Below, piece by piece: positions 10,716-22,173 of a stretch of 64,000 nucleotides of DNA; the stretch's first letter is position 1, and every line of letters begins with the position of its first letter. Under the pieces are notes generated by a model. That model searched no databases. It saw only the letters and a program-made list of their open reading frames with translations, and was not told the DNA's origin. The DNA comes from Channallabes apus (Eukaryota > Chordata > Actinopteri > Siluriformes > Clariidae), in NCBI GenBank assembly GCA_030522415.1, contig CM060130.1, positions 21,526,965 through 21,590,964 of the forward strand. Direction: 5' to 3'. A program made the position numbers and the translations under genes.

Positions 10716-11602
10716 TATGGCCACTTATCTATGTTATGCTGTTGTGGAATGTTTTCCACTGTAGTTGGGATATTCTTTTGTGTAAAGACGTTGGGAAGTT
10801 CAATAAAAGTGTTTTCTTCCAGGCTACTGATCTCCAAATCACTGAGCATGTAGCTTTCTACTAGTTTTGTGGAGTTCATGGTGCTCAGCCGTATCTTAAC
10901 TCTTCTGCCTTGTGCATTTAATTGCCTTGCTAATGACTCTGTGCAGAATGTGGTGGAACTGCCTTGGTCTATAAATGCATACACTTCTGCGATTTTGTTA
11001 CCTTTCTTTGACTTTATTTTAACGGGTACAATGGGGAGGATGCAATTACCTCCAGCCCCAGTGAGCACATTTGATTGGTGACTCACTACAGCTGGTGTAT
11101 TTATTGTGTCACTTTCAGTTTCGTTTCTGCGGGCGCTCGTAACTGACTGCGCCGTGGCTGGCATGGCTGTGTGTAGCATGCATGGATGTGTCTTTGAACA
11201 CAGTGAACATGTAATTTTTCTGGTACAATCTTTCCATAAATGACCCTTTTTTAAACATCCGAAACAGAATCCATTCTTTTTTATGAATTCCACTTTGTCT
11301 TTGTGTGTCTGATCGTTAAATTTTACGCCCTCGTCTAAGATATGGTCCTTTTTACAATATGCGCACGGCTTAGTGAAAGCGCTAACAGCTAACGTACCGG
11401 CATTCTTCATTGTAATCGAGTCTTTGTGAATTGTACCAACCTGTCTGACGTTGGTTGCAAAGCTGACCCTGGCTTTTCCTTCCCTTTTTTGTTTATGTCC
11501 TTGAAGGGATGTGCGACTGTGTTTCTTGTCGCTGGTCATGGTGTCCAAGTCGGCGAAGAGCGGGTCGGAGTACGTTCTGGCTTGTTGATCTATGAAGTCC
11601 AC
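10716..11602 (-). pseudogene. Pao zinc-knuckle and protease N-terminal part, copy 1
   Basis: Continuation of Gag and the beginning of the aspartic protease in the Pao polyprotein. Cys/His knuckles are visible (CAYCKKDH, then CFGCLKKGHLWKDC of CX2CX4HX4C spacing, then CSLCSKTH), followed by the protease active-site segment AFIDQGSSTTFC (D-x-G-S type). The coding sequence is cut at WPY by the TA-flanked insertion at 3944-10715. Upstream, the frame differs from that of the DUF1759-like part at 11493-12380, so a frameshift has occurred near 11600. Confidence 0.9.
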
Positions 11603-12380
11603 CAGCTGGGCGAACTTGGCTCTTGTCCCGTAGCGCTCGTAGTGCGTAAGACTTCCACCTGTCGATCAGCTTGTAGGGCAGTTTCGTAAGAATGGTGTTC
11701 ATGCACTCGCTGCTGTTCAACTCGTCCACAGATTCACAGTTTGCTGTTGCGTTTTGGCAAGTTGTCAGGAAAGAGGAGAGGGCGCTTAACGCCTGTCCGT
11801 CGTCTGTCTTTATGTTTGGCCAATAAATTGCTTTTTGCTTACAAGCTGCTGCAATTCTCAGCTTGTTTCCGAACCTGTCGTGCAGCAGTTTCTTTGCTCG
11901 TGCATACCCATCTGTCATGAGCATGAAGCTCGTTACAAGGTCTTTTGGTTCCCCTTTGGTGTACAGTTCCAGATATGACAGCTTATCGATGTCATTGTCA
12001 GTTTTGGATTCAACGAAGCGTTCAAAAGACAACATGAAGGATTTGAACTGAATCGGGTCTCCGTAAAAGGGGGAGAGGTCGTGCCGAGGCAACGAGGACA
12101 GCATTTGGCTCCTCGCGAGCATTTCTGTGAGTTCTGCCTGACGTTGCATTTGGTGATGCATTGTGTCAAGTCCATGACGTAGAAAATCATGATCTCGGGT
12201 GTCCCTTAAGGAGTTTGTCTGTTGTGTATTTAGACTTATGGGCACACCTGAGTGCCCTGCCCCATGGGGCATTGGCATTTGAGAATATGATGTGTCGAAA
12301 CTATGACTTATGTGTACAGTGTTTACGGTAGGACATTCATTTAGAGTACTTGCCATTGTAGGTCTGGCACTGATGGGCAA
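11493..12380 (-). pseudogene. Pao Gag, DUF1759-like region, copy 1
   Basis: The central Gag of BEL/Pao elements, which builds the particle. The DUF1759 signature is visible as LPRHDLSPFYGDPIQFKSFM, then KLSYLELYTKGEPKDLV and YARAKKLLHDRFGN. The frame runs into unrelated sequence at its C-terminal end (about the last 45 residues) because of a frameshift; the true continuation is the overlapping 10716-11602 frame. Upstream coding is in the 12383-12901 frame. Confidence 0.9.
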
Positions 12381-12382
12381 GC

Positions 12383-12901
12383 TTACGTGGGTTGCCTGTA
12401 GACGTGATGGCAGTTTGACGCAACGTGCTGGTAAAGTTCATCGTTGCATTCCGAGTTTTGAAAGTACAGGCTGCTCGGTTCAATGACTGAGCTCTCTCTA
12501 ACCGGCTGTCGTCGGCTGTCATATCCATTGTTGCGGAAGTGCGCGCTGCTCTCGTAGGTGCTGCTCGGTTCAATGACTGATCTCTCTGTTGCTAGCTGTT
12601 GTCCTTCGCGATCTTGACGTTGAAGCACTCTTAATTTGGCATCGTGCAGAGTGAGCGCCGTTTTGGTTTCCAGCCTTTCTTTTTTAGCTTTTAGTTGCAC
12701 TTCTTCCATTTCTAATTGGAGACGTTCGTCCAAGGTTGCAGCCTTTGCCAACAGAGCTGCTCTGTCGGCTTCTTCCCTGCGGCGAGATGAGGAAGCAGCG
12801 GACGTTACGCTTCCTTGTGGCTCAGCCGTTCCAACTTGTGACACACTGTCTCCTGCCGAGACTTCTTCAATGTCCTTGTCGCTTAACATCATGAAGTTCA
12901 A
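12383..12901 (-). pseudogene. Pao Gag N-terminal coiled-coil region, copy 1
   Basis: A 172-residue frame beginning 68 bp after the inner end of the 5' LTR. It contains an Ala/Glu/Lys/Arg-rich stretch (RREEADRAALLAKAATLDER...) likely to form a coiled coil, and two near copies of a segment with VIEPSS, a small internal duplication. It ends before the DUF1759-like region, which continues in another frame. Placement just inside the LTR supports it as the Gag start. Confidence 0.75.
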
Positions 12902-12968
12902 ACAAAACGGGAAAGTCTCTTTCGGTTTCGTTTGTTCTCGTTCAAGCAGCGGAAAGCTTTTGACTTTA

Positions 12969-13599
12969 TGTAGATGCGGTCATATTATTTCACCAGTTTT
13001 GACGCGTAGCTTTGTCTTAAAGTTTCACTCACACAACAGAAGTCCAATCTCTTTGTCTCTTGTAGTTTATTTTGTCAGCATCAAAGAATCAACACTTCAT
13101 ACAGTCGTCTTGAGTAAATCCACTGTGATTACAGACATCAGTTGCTGCATCTTGCAAATCTCTGACTTTTACAACAACCTATTTGCTGTATCTCATAACT
13201 TACAGTCTTGGCTTACGTACTGTATATAACAACACTCTTGTTGTATATCTCTACTTACGGGAGCTTACGGTTACAACAACCTAGTTGCTGTATCTTACAT
13301 TTTTAGCTTACCGGGAGCTCTCGTTAGCTGACGAGCTTACGCTTGTGTTTCCGTAGCCTTCCGCATCTAAACTGAACTCTCTATCATATGACAGTCACAC
13401 AAATGCATGTAATAGTAGAATGACATCACAGACCAACCTACGATTGTCAACTTATGATGCATGACTAAGAAATATAAAGCTTATGGCTTATGTAACAACT
13501 TAATGCTTAATGCCTTACTAATGAATAGAACAAGGTAGAATAAATAAAATAAAATAAACACAACAACAAATTCATAACAAGTACGATATGACTCTTACA
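12969..13599 (-). repeat. 5' LTR of Pao copy 1
   Basis: 631 bp; in element orientation it starts TGTAAGAGTCATATC and ends GACCGCATCTACA (TG...CA). It aligns along its length with the 3' LTR of Pao copy 2 (23984-24529), which starts TGTAAGAGCCATATC; copy 1 has an extra internal duplication of the gatacagcaa/ggttgttgtaa type. Confidence 0.9.
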
Positions 13600-13920
13600 A
13601 TAATGTTGATAACATGATGCTAGAGTGCTTATCATGTTGCTAGTATTATGTCTAGCTGATTAGCATGTTGCTAGCATTTTGTTAACTATATTAACCTTTT
13701 GCTAGAACATAATTATAATGACGCTAACATAACGCTAGAGTGCTTATCATGTTTCTAGCATTTCGTCTAGCTGGTTAGCATGTTGCAAGCATGACGTTAA
13801 GGTGATTAGCATGTTCCTAACATGATGCTAGCTATATTAGCATATTGCCATCAACATCATGAAAATATCACTAACATGATGCTAGAGTGCCTAGCATGTT
13901 GCATAGCATGACTCCAATGT
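13600..13920. repeat. gctagcat-type minisatellite, unit A
   Basis: Degenerate tandem copies built on ttagcatgttgctagca and gatgctagagtgc. Pao copy 1 inserted at its left edge. The longer version in unit B is at 28715-29310. Confidence 0.8.
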
Positions 13921-14035
13921 TTTGCCACGGCAAGCACCACTCACATTTTTCTCAAGAAATGTACCTCTCTAGTTATTATTGTGATTTATTTGTGATATAT
14001 CTACTCAATAAATATACTTTCATGTCACTCTGGCC

Positions 14036-14712
14036 CAGAGGTGGAAAGTAACAAATTACATTTACTCGTGTTACTGTAATTGAGTAGCTTTTTTGTGTAT
14101 TTCTACTTTTTTAAGTAGTTTTAAAAATCTGTAATTTTACTTTTACTTAAGTACGTTTTGTTTGAAGTATTGTAATTCGCTACATTTTAATTCATGTTCG
14201 CTACTGAGTAAAAAATAAATGAATGAAAATGCTAAAATAATGAAAATATTATGCTTTGTATAAATGCTCCGTTGCGCCGCGTGTGTGTATCATGTCCTGG
14301 TCGTGCGCCGCTCCAGACTCCACTCCAGGTTTTCTGACATCGGCATCTTCCTGACCTTCCACACGGTCGCTTCCGCCCTGAGTGACGTCATCGACTAGCG
14401 TGGAGATATATAAACCGGAGAGACGCGGGAAAGAGGTTGTGATTTTGGCGTTTTGATATTTGGTTGTGTATTCCAGGTTTGACTGTTTTGCCTCCAATTG
14501 ACTTTGATTATTGCTTTGTCCCTTTGGTTTGGTTGGTCTTTGTATATATTTGTAGATAATTTCATTGTTTTTGGTTTAGGGAGTCCGGGAAGGTACCTGT
14601 ATTTTTATTACCTGTTTTTTTTTTTTTTTGCAGATAATCTAGCTACTAAATATAAATACCATTTTGTTTATTATTTTGGCCTGGGTCCATCCTGAATCTT
14701 ATCCTCCTCCTG

Positions 14713-14745
<33 letters not shown>

Positions 14746-15209
14746 CAAACCTCATTATTTCATCAGTTAATGATTGGATCTAGTTCTTTCTGCCATATAC
14801 CACCATTTCCATACAGTTTAAAATAGAACCCTGAACCATTCTTTTGCTGTATGGCCCTAGACTGGGACGTAACACCATATTTAAGTGACCACTTTGATTT
14901 TTAAGCACAAGAAAGACAACAGCTTTATTATGCAAAGGTGTTCCTTCAGTTAAAAACAACTAGTTTGAGATTTATATCTGCTCATCTTTTTTGAACTACG
15001 CTAGAATGCCTCATCCCACCCCCGCTGTTAAAAAAAAAAAAAAAGGAACTCGGTAACTTTTACTCTGAGTAAATTTTTTAATGAGCTACTTTTTACTTTT
15101 ACTTGAGTAGATTTTTATAATGGTAACTTTACTTGTACTTAAGTAAAATTTCACTGAAGTAACAGTACTTGTACTTGAGTACAAAATTTTATTACTCTTT
15201 CCACCTCTG
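14036..15209. mobile_element. hAT-type non-autonomous transposon
   Basis: 1174 bp with terminal inverted repeats CAGAGGTGGAAAGTA, flanked by the 8-bp duplication CTCTGGCC (14028-14035 and 15210-15217). The paralogous site in unit B (29424-29431) has CTCTGGCC once and no insert. An 8-bp duplication is the hAT signature. No transposase is recognisable; the interior has a (TG)n run near 14714 and subterminal ttactt/aagtaa repeats. Confidence 0.92.
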
Positions 15210-16364
15210 CTCTGGCCACAGAGATGTGTTATTATAATATGAAGTCATTGTATCAGTCTGACACTGGTGTTAATTAACATCATGGTTGGCTGTGAAATAG
15301 CAGGATTCATAAAAGGACAAAACATTCCTTTTGAGATTTTTTAAACTTAACATCTCTGCACATGGCCACCATGCTTTCTTTAGCAAGTAAACTAAATATT
15401 CCAGATATCAGTCACACACTGATGATTATTTCAAAGACCTGGTTTTATGTGTTTGTTGTATAATAGATGTACTGAGACATGATTGGAAAGAGTTTTGCAG
15501 AGGTTATAACAACAGCTGAATTTGTGGAAATTATCTCAGTTGGTGGAAGCAAAATTCCTGTCACTTTTTTAGCATCAGATTAATTAAATAGATTTTAATT
15601 ACTCAAGTCCAAGTTTTGACAATAAAAACACAATAAACGTCATTTAGTTTTTACTCTCTTGTACGCAAGGTTGTTCATGACAAAATGGTCAATTTAAAAA
15701 CTGCTATACATTTTTAAATAAAGAAATAAATATTGTTGCACAGAAAGTTCACGCAACTTTTAGAGAAATGTGCTGGCCAAACTAAACATTGTGGTTTAGT
15801 TGACACAATTTGTACCCAGTTCAAAATCTTAAGTCGACTCAACTGGTAGTTTAAATATTTAAGTCAGATCAAGTTGTATTGGTGTGGGTTCAGTTAATTA
15901 TATTCCTGTAGGGTTGAATTTTCCTCTATTCACAAAAGTAAGTTGTCTCCAATTGTAGCCCCCTGCCGTAGTTGTTTCAAGTGAAAAACAAGATAGCCAA
16001 ACAATACCACAACAATTAAAACACACAAACATGACTTAAAAAAAAAAAGTTCCAGAATTAGTCAAAGTTAAAACAGTGATCTGCATAAAACAGGAGAATA
16101 CATGTTCTATTTTACTTCAAGGTGAATAAAATACCTAGAGACCACCAGCTGCTTATTAGTATCTTACTGATTCTTTTATACTACAACATCATAATCATTG
16201 TTAATAACTAGCAAAGGTGAAAAAAAAAATTCCAATGTAGATATTTCTGTTCCTTAAGGGGAACTATTATGCCAGAGTAACAGTTACTTTCACATTTTCA
16301 CATGGAACAATTCACATTTATAATCATGCATTAAATCTTCACTCTCTATTATTTACTTTCACAG

Positions 16365-16374
16365 AAACTAAAGG
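16365..16374 (+). other. Micro-exon candidate alpha, subunit A1 (10 nt)
   Basis: AAACTAAAGG lies between an acceptor (ttactttcacag) and a donor (gtgagtataaag). Flanking introns are conserved in four subunits of the window while the exon sequence differs between subunits. The lengths of the four alpha exons are 10, 10, 10 and 13 nt, all one more than a multiple of three. It may encode part of a short cytoplasmic tail; gene unknown. Confidence 0.45.
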
Positions 16375-16653
16375 GTGAGTATAAAGTCTTTTCTCTGATA
16401 GTGATGTGTTGATGCTGCATGAATAATATATTTTTTGTGCAGATGAAATAGACTGAACTGTGTTCACCTCTTCACGCTTACATATGGAGGGTTTTATTAT
16501 TGACTGTGTATCTATTATTATGTTTAATAAAAACTCTTACAACTGGAGCTGAAGATTGTTTAGCAGATATTCTGACTGTAAATCATGAGTTTTATCATCA
16601 TGATTTATCTAACATTACATTTCTCTCTCTGTTGTTTTACACGACATCTTCAG

Positions 16654-16658
16654 ATTTG
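16654..16658 (+). other. Micro-exon candidate beta, subunit A1 (5 nt)
   Basis: ATTTG between acatcttcag and gtaagtaaataac. A 5-nt exon is near the practical lower limit, so this is tentative; it follows the alpha exon by 279 bp and complements its phase (10+5 is a multiple of three). Confidence 0.3.
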
Positions 16659-17887
16659 GTAAGTAAATAACTCGACTTCACACTAATGATAAACACTGAT
16701 ATTTTATAAATTCATCACGTGTATCAAATTTTAATTCAGGAATCAAACAGAAAGATAAAAACATTTTCAGATGATGTTTATGTGAAGGACTCTGATCAGT
16801 AAGTGAGATTTCGCTTTCGTCAGTCAGCTTCTTACCCACAATGCACCTGTGTGTAACCCCACTGCACTTCAATAATACAGAGATTTTCACTAATTTAAAA
16901 ATCTAACACCCCCATTCCACTGAGGCGAATTTGCTCTCGAACCTAAACCGATGCAAATTCGTTATGACTTCTGGAGAGCTCGGTAGAGGTAACGACTCCT
17001 TACAGCCTCTTTTGGACTCTGTGTGAATTCTGACATGGAGTGGGGTTTGGAGCAGGTAAAACAACTGGATGCATGCAATTGGGAAGTAATACGAAAATTC
17101 AAAAAAGGGTTATTTTAAGGAAAACAGTAATGTAAGAATCTTGTCCAGAGAAAATGACTCATGCTTTGGAAAAGTTGCCGCTCCTTGTGATCTGAGTATA
17201 TTATGACTGAAATAAAGCTGCTCACATTGGTGTTTTCTTTTCACGTCGCTAAAGCTGATATGAACAGGTTTATTTCAGTCATGAATAGTGGCAACTTTTG
17301 CTAAGCAGATGAAATGTAAAATCAATAACAGTACCCCAGAAGGACAACAAAACACAATTATATGCTCGTTAAGTAAACACAGCCTTTTGCAGAGTGAAAG
17401 TGCACGCTGATATGAGCAGCTTTATTTTATTCATAATATCACAAAAAACAAGAAAACAAATGAGACGATATGAGGTCATTATCATATTGTTAACGTCTGT
17501 TGAATTTTTTGTAATAGTCATTAGTTTTGTTATAATTACAGTTATGTCGATTGTGATGGTACGGTTTCATTATCAGTTATTTTGGGCTCAGTAGAACATT
17601 GTTAAATTCTTTATCAGCCGTCTATTGAAACATTATTTTGACGATAAAACGTTCTTATTGCTCGTGGCAAAATGCACTGTAGAGTCGTTTTCATGTACTT
17701 ACGAATGTGTTTAAATTGCTTGACATGTCGGCTTGACATGGGGTCATTACACTTAAAATATTAACCAGACATTGAACATTGGTAGCGACTGCAGAGCCGA
17801 TTTTAAAGACGTCAGGAGAGGTCTGTAGCAAATTCAGCTCATTGTAATGGAGACCTAATCATCTCCAGATTCACTGGTACGACTCCA

Positions 17888-18071
17888 TTTACATTTAAGC
17901 ATTTGGCAAATGCTCTTATCCAGAGCGACTTACATTTTTATCTCATTTCACATCTGAGCAGTTGAGGGTTAAGGGCCTTGCTCAAGGACCCAACAGTGGC
18001 AACTTGGTGGTTGTGGGGTTTGAACCTGGGATCTTCCGAACCGTAATCCAATGCCTTAACCACTGAGCTAC
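17888..18071 (-). mobile_element. tRNA-derived SINE (common teleost type)
   Basis: On the minus strand an A box (TAGCTCAGTGGTTAAGG) and B box (GGTTCAAACCC) at the head are followed by gggtccttgagcaaggccctt and the tail tctggataagagcatttgcc ending in aaatgtaaatg. It is present in unit A and absent from the matching place in unit B. A truncated copy of its tail lies at about 52006-52090. Confidence 0.8.
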
Positions 18072-18279
18072 GTTTTGTAAAAGTTTTGTTTTTTGATATT
18101 CTTTTGCAAAGCCACACCGACCTACCATCAGGAAGTGTTCTAAAAGGAAATATCTTACTGGATAAACATCTGCATTTTTCCTGACAATCAAACATTGTGT
18201 TGTTGAAGTGTACTTCCTCAAAGGGTACGAGTCCTCATGCTCCTACACCAATATTAATTTACAAGTAATATATGAACAC

Positions 18280-18280
18280 A

Positions 18281-18355
<75 letters not shown>
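18280..18355. repeat. (TA)n microsatellite
   Basis: About 75 bp of nearly perfect ta repeats with a single g interruption near 18325. Confidence 0.95.
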
Positions 18356-18359
<4 letters not shown>

Positions 18360-18488
18360 CAACTTTTTATTTAGATGGCTCATTTCACAGATGAGGTCTC
18401 TGAGATCAAAATATTAATATGTACTTCATGTTTTTGCTGTTATAAAATGAACAATTTCAATCTAAACTCCACTTAAATCAGTGTACAG

Positions 18489-18565
18489 TGTAAGAGCCAT
18501 ATCACATTTGTTATGTAAGATGGATCTGCAGAATTTGTTGTTGTGTGTATTTTATTTTTTGTTTT
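18489..18565 (+). repeat. 5' LTR fragment of Pao copy 2
   Basis: The first 77 bp match the start of the 3' LTR at 23984; the rest of the LTR and Gag are deleted, and coding sequence of the protease region follows directly. Confidence 0.85.
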
Positions 18566-19087
18566 AATGTTGCCCCAGATTAGCGCTGGAATCAAAATTC
18601 TCATGGGAAATAAAGAGCACAAACTCCTAGAACCACGGCGAGTAATTAATAGCAGGCATGAAGGGACATACGCAGTACAGAATGCTCTCGGATGAACTGT
18701 GAACGGGCCTCTCCGAGAACCCGACGAACCAGCGCGAACGTTACAGTTAACAGAACTTCCATTGAAAGTGTAGAACAAATGCTGATACAGCAGTTCAACC
18801 ACGATTTTCCCGAACGACATTGTTACGATAAGGCCGAGTGGTCACAGGAAGACTATCAGTTTTTAGACTCCGTGAATAACTCTCTGCAGTTTCTAAATAA
18901 TCACTACCACATTGGCCTTCCACTAAAAAAGGCAGTCATTCAAATGCCAAATAACCGAAGATACAGCCATGCTGATGGACTTAGACATTGTGCATTCATG
19001 ATGGGGAACTCTCGTGTAGCACCTCTGAAACAAACCACCATTCCACGAATGGAACTGACTGCGGCAGTGGTCGCCGTATAAAATGAC
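18566..19087 (+). pseudogene. Pao protease/RT start fused to RNase H, copy 2
   Basis: Coding sequence matching copy 1 from the end of the protease (GPRLSAGI... in degraded form) through the RT N-terminal part to QMPNNR, then directly to HADGLRHCAFMMGN, which in copy 1 lies in the RNase H region more than 350 residues later. The RT palm, including the YVDD box, is therefore deleted; the junction is near 18958. A stop at 18691 and another at 19079 break the frame. The retroposon at 19094 interrupts it just downstream. Confidence 0.88.
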
Positions 19088-19093
19088 AATGTT

Positions 19094-20335
19094 CAAATTC
19101 AAATTCAAATTTTATTTGTCACATACACAGTCATACAGTATGAAATGCAGTGAAATGCTTTTTTTTGCGACCACAGGGTCGCGACGGCAGCCATTTCCCA
19201 GGCGCCATCATAGAAAACAAGGAATCAGATACATTAGGATAACGAGAGTAAAAAAATCCCCTCCCAGACTGTCCTTCGGAGAGGGCAGTGTGGGATCAGG
19301 GGTACAAAAAAATACCTCAGCAGCAAGCACAGAAAAACATGTAATCACAAGACATCAACATTGCAACAATAAGGGTACAGGGATAGGAAATGTCCAATGT
19401 AGGCAAACAGCTCCAGTCCCTGCAGCTAAAGAGCGCTGGTCCCGAATTCCGCCTGCCCACACCGAGGGGAATAAGCACACAAAGGCGTTGGAAATGGGGA
19501 AGGTAGAGTGTCTATCTGTAGCTGTTCTGTGAGTGTGTAAGTGCGTGCGTGTCAGTTTGTAAGCCTGTAACATCCTGTAATAGTCTGCGCCAGGTGACCT
19601 TGAAGGGGGAGGGGGGTAGATTCCAGAGCGTCTCGTTATCTTGGTCTTCGGGGAGTTATGTCTCCAGCCACTGCCTTGAAATGCAGTAGCTGGAAAGAGA
19701 AGGGCAGAAAAAAAAATTTATATATATTTTCCAAATTTCGATCAATACCTGCCAATTTCACAGATATTTAATGTCCATCACTGGTCTCCAGGTCCGTCCA
19801 AATCACGTTGTGTAGCTGCCAGTCTCCCCAAGATGGTATCCAATTTGCGGTCCATAACCACAGTCTGATTTCTGACAGCTCTCGTCACCATTATTTCCCA
19901 GCCAGCCAGTCTCTTGGGGTTGAGACTGACTGCTTTTAAGATTTTTCGATATCCAAGTAATCCACCTAATCCAATCAGCAGAATCCCAGTTATCAGAGTT
20001 CCGAATAGGTAAATATCTTCAACGTCCTCCAGAGACAGTGCGGCCAGGCAGACAATGCGCCACTTCTCCCAACCGTCCATCGTGTATCCAGCAGCAAACA
20101 TCCCAGCAGGACAAGTAGGTTCCCCAGAACCCACGTTTCTCGTCGAGAAGATCGTGTCAATTGCATTCAGAGACCACGTGATCAAATCCATTTCCTTTTT
20201 ATTTCAAGAGCAAGACGAGGAGAGTCTCTGAATAGTATTTCACGAGACAGACAAGAGAAGCAAGCGGGGAGAGATAAGGGAGGGAGAGCAGATGCGACCG
20301 CCTTCGTCAAGAGCCAAAAGAAAGAAAAAAAAAAA
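19094..20335 (-). mobile_element. 1.24-kb retroposon carrying one membrane-protein ORF
   Basis: Inserted in Pao copy 2 with a short target duplication AATGTT (19088-19093 and 20336-20341; the A run makes one or two bases ambiguous). Reading leftwards: 5' region, a 137-codon ORF (20191-19778), a long 3' region, and a tail ending AAATAAAATTTGAATTTG. The tail part occurs alone at 39294-39548 and as a SINE tail at 7025-7080, so it is a genuine repeated family. No reverse transcriptase is present. It behaves like a non-autonomous retroposon that codes for a protein. Confidence 0.75.
19778..20191 (-). CDS. Putative single-pass membrane protein of the retroposon
   Basis: 137 residues starting MDLITWSLNAIDTIFSTRN and ending LDGPGDQ. 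I do not recognise the family. A Cys/Gly-rich segment (about 21-36, GSGEPTCPAGMFAAGY) and a Trp/basic segment (WEKWRIVCLAALSLED, 41-56) precede one clear hydrophobic span (about 60-81, containing YLFGTLITGILLIGLGGLLGY) followed by basic YRKILK, which would place the C-terminus inside a cell by the positive-inside rule. The last third (103-131, with NQTVVMDRKLDTILGRLAATQ) is polar and heptad-like. There is no signal peptide and no enzymatic motif. The ATG is 144 bp downstream of the element's 5' edge, and the frame is intact, so it may be under selection or a recent insertion. The role is unknown. Confidence 0.55.
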   Translation of the reverse strand: MDLITWSLNAIDTIFSTRNVGSGEPTCPAGMFAAGYTMDGWEKWRIVCLAALSLEDVEDIYLFGTLITGILLIGLGGLLGYRKILKAVSLNPKRLAGWEIMVTRAVRNQTVVMDRKLDTILGRLAATQRDLDGPGDQ

Positions 20336-20341
20336 AATGTT

Positions 20342-22170
20342 GAAAGAACAGCTAGAATTGAAATTGCTGGACTGTATGTTTTGTACTGACAACACAACTG
20401 TTTTAAGATACATTGACAATAAAATGCTTCGTTTTAAAACCTTTGTGGCCAACAGAATTGCCACTATAAGAGAGTAAACCAAGTCACAGCAATGGAGGTA
20501 CGTCAATACCTCAAAAAACCCAGCTGATTCTGCGTCCAGGGGGGCATCCTGTGAAAGGTTCATGAAAAATGTTAACTGGATCCATGGTCCCTCCTTTCTC
20601 AAAGAAGCAGAGTGCAAATGGCCTGAACATTTATGACACATGAAAGAAAATGACAACGAAATTAAGCTCTCAGCTTTAGTGAACATTATAAGCATTACAG
20701 AAAGCACAGACGCAGTGAGTAAATTAATTAATTATCACTCTGATTGGCACAAGTTAAAAAGTCCGCTGCCTGGATCCTTCGCATCAGAGACATGCTCAAA
20801 TAAAAAACAGAAAGGGTCAAAATACAAGTAGATAACCCAAAGACTGAAAACTACAAGTCTCTAACAGCTCAAAACCTAACAAGAGCAGAAAACGAAATCA
20901 TTAAGTTCACTCAAAGACAAAATTTTAAGGAGGAAATTCTCACGTTGCAAAAGGGTAAAGCAGCAGCAAAATTCAAACAGGGAATTCACACACAGCAAAA
21001 ACGCAAGGCATCTGTAAAAAGAAACAGTTGCTTGTCCAAACTGGACCCAGTACTACAGGATGGATTGCTGAGAGTCGGAGGACGTCTCGGCAGGTCCGCA
21101 ATGCCAGAGCACGTTAAACACCCAGTCATTATACCTAAAGACTTTATATTGTAACATTAATATTAAGAGAAGTTCATGAAAAGATTGGACACAGTGGCAG
21201 AAATTACATGCTTTCAGAATTGCGGCAGAAATACTGGATTCCGACTGCTAACTCACTTGTAAGACAGTTTCTCTCCAGGTGTGTGATATGCAGAAAGTCT
21301 AGAGCTAAAGCATGTGAGCAAAAAATGTCAGAACTGCCAAGTGATAGAATAACACCAGATCACCCACCCTTTACTAATGTGGGAGTAGACTACTTCGGAC
21401 CATTCAAGGTCAAACATGGCAGAAGTAATGTTAAAAGATATGGCGTACTTTTCACTTGTCTGACAACAAGAGCCGTGCACATTGGAATCGCTCACTTGCT
21501 TGACACAGACTCTTGTGTGAATGCCATGCGACGCTTCATAAGCAGGAGAGGTCAGGTGTCAGTCATGAGAAGTGACAATGGAACAAACATTCAATCCACG
21601 TTCTGGATCTCACTTTGGTGGAATATGGGAAAGACAGATCAGGTCAGTTAGAAAGATCTTGAGATCAGTACTGAAAGAACAAACATTAACTGACGAAAGC
21701 CTGCATACATTCATGTGTGAGGTAGAAGTGATAATGAATAACCGACCCCTCACTACTCTCTCGGAAGATCCCACAGATCTGGAACCTCTGACACCTAACC
21801 ACCTGCTTCTGCTGAAAAAAAGCCAAACCTGCCCCCTGGACTTTTCAAAAAGGAAGACATCTATGCATGTCGCAGGTGGAAGCAGATTCAGCATCTATCA
21901 GACCTGTTCTGGAAGCGATAGGTGTGTGAATACTTGCCCTGGCTCCAGGAACGTCAAAAATGGTTTCAAGAGAGAAAAAACCTTTCAATTGGAGACATAG
22001 TTTTAATAATTGATGAGTCTTCTCCAAGAAATTCATGGGTCATGGGAAGAATCACGAAAGTGTTCCCCGACAAAAGGGGACGTGTGAGACGTGTGTTAGT
22101 TAAAACTAAGAGCAACACTCTGGAAAGACCCATTGACAAGCTGTGCCTCATATATGAAATGGACTGTTAA
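20342..22170 (+). pseudogene. Pao RNase H and integrase, copy 2 (many breaks)
   Basis: Continues the Pao polyprotein after the retroposon: RNase H end (LDCMFCTDNTTVLRYIDN), then linker and integrase with the HHCC region (EKIGHSGRNY..., CVICRKSR), first Asp in VDYFGPFKV, second in MRSDNGTN, the [11 protein letters not shown]lu region, and the C-terminal domain ([19 protein letters not shown]... to KLCLIYEMDC). Stops occur in several places (for example 20475-20477, after HL near 20634, after DFIL near 21151), with frameshifts near 21600 and 21850. About 38 residues between the second Asp and the Glu region are deleted near 21591. It retains the segments copy 1 lost and lacks others. Confidence 0.9.
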
Positions 22171-22173
22171 ATA

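Larger units (their letters stand above)
888..13599 (-). mobile_element. BEL/Pao LTR retrotransposon, copy 1 (truncated, interrupted)
   Basis: Reading on the minus strand from 13599 the order is 5' LTR (12969-13599), Gag with a DUF1759-like region, CCHC knuckles and aspartic protease, then after a 6772-bp insertion the end of the protease, reverse transcriptase, RNase H and integrase, ending abruptly at 888. That gene order is diagnostic of BEL/Pao elements. The element is dead: the 3' LTR and integrase C-terminus are missing, Gag is split over several frames, the integrase has a large internal deletion, and the protease is interrupted. The LTR matches the LTR of Pao copy 2 in this window, so both belong to one family. 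Its insertion point falls inside the gctagcat-rich minisatellite. Confidence 0.93.

Noticed and set aside
17394..17594. 66-codon hydrophobic frame in unit A
   Set aside because: It is interrupted in the unit B copy and has low complexity (I/V-rich from AT-rich DNA).
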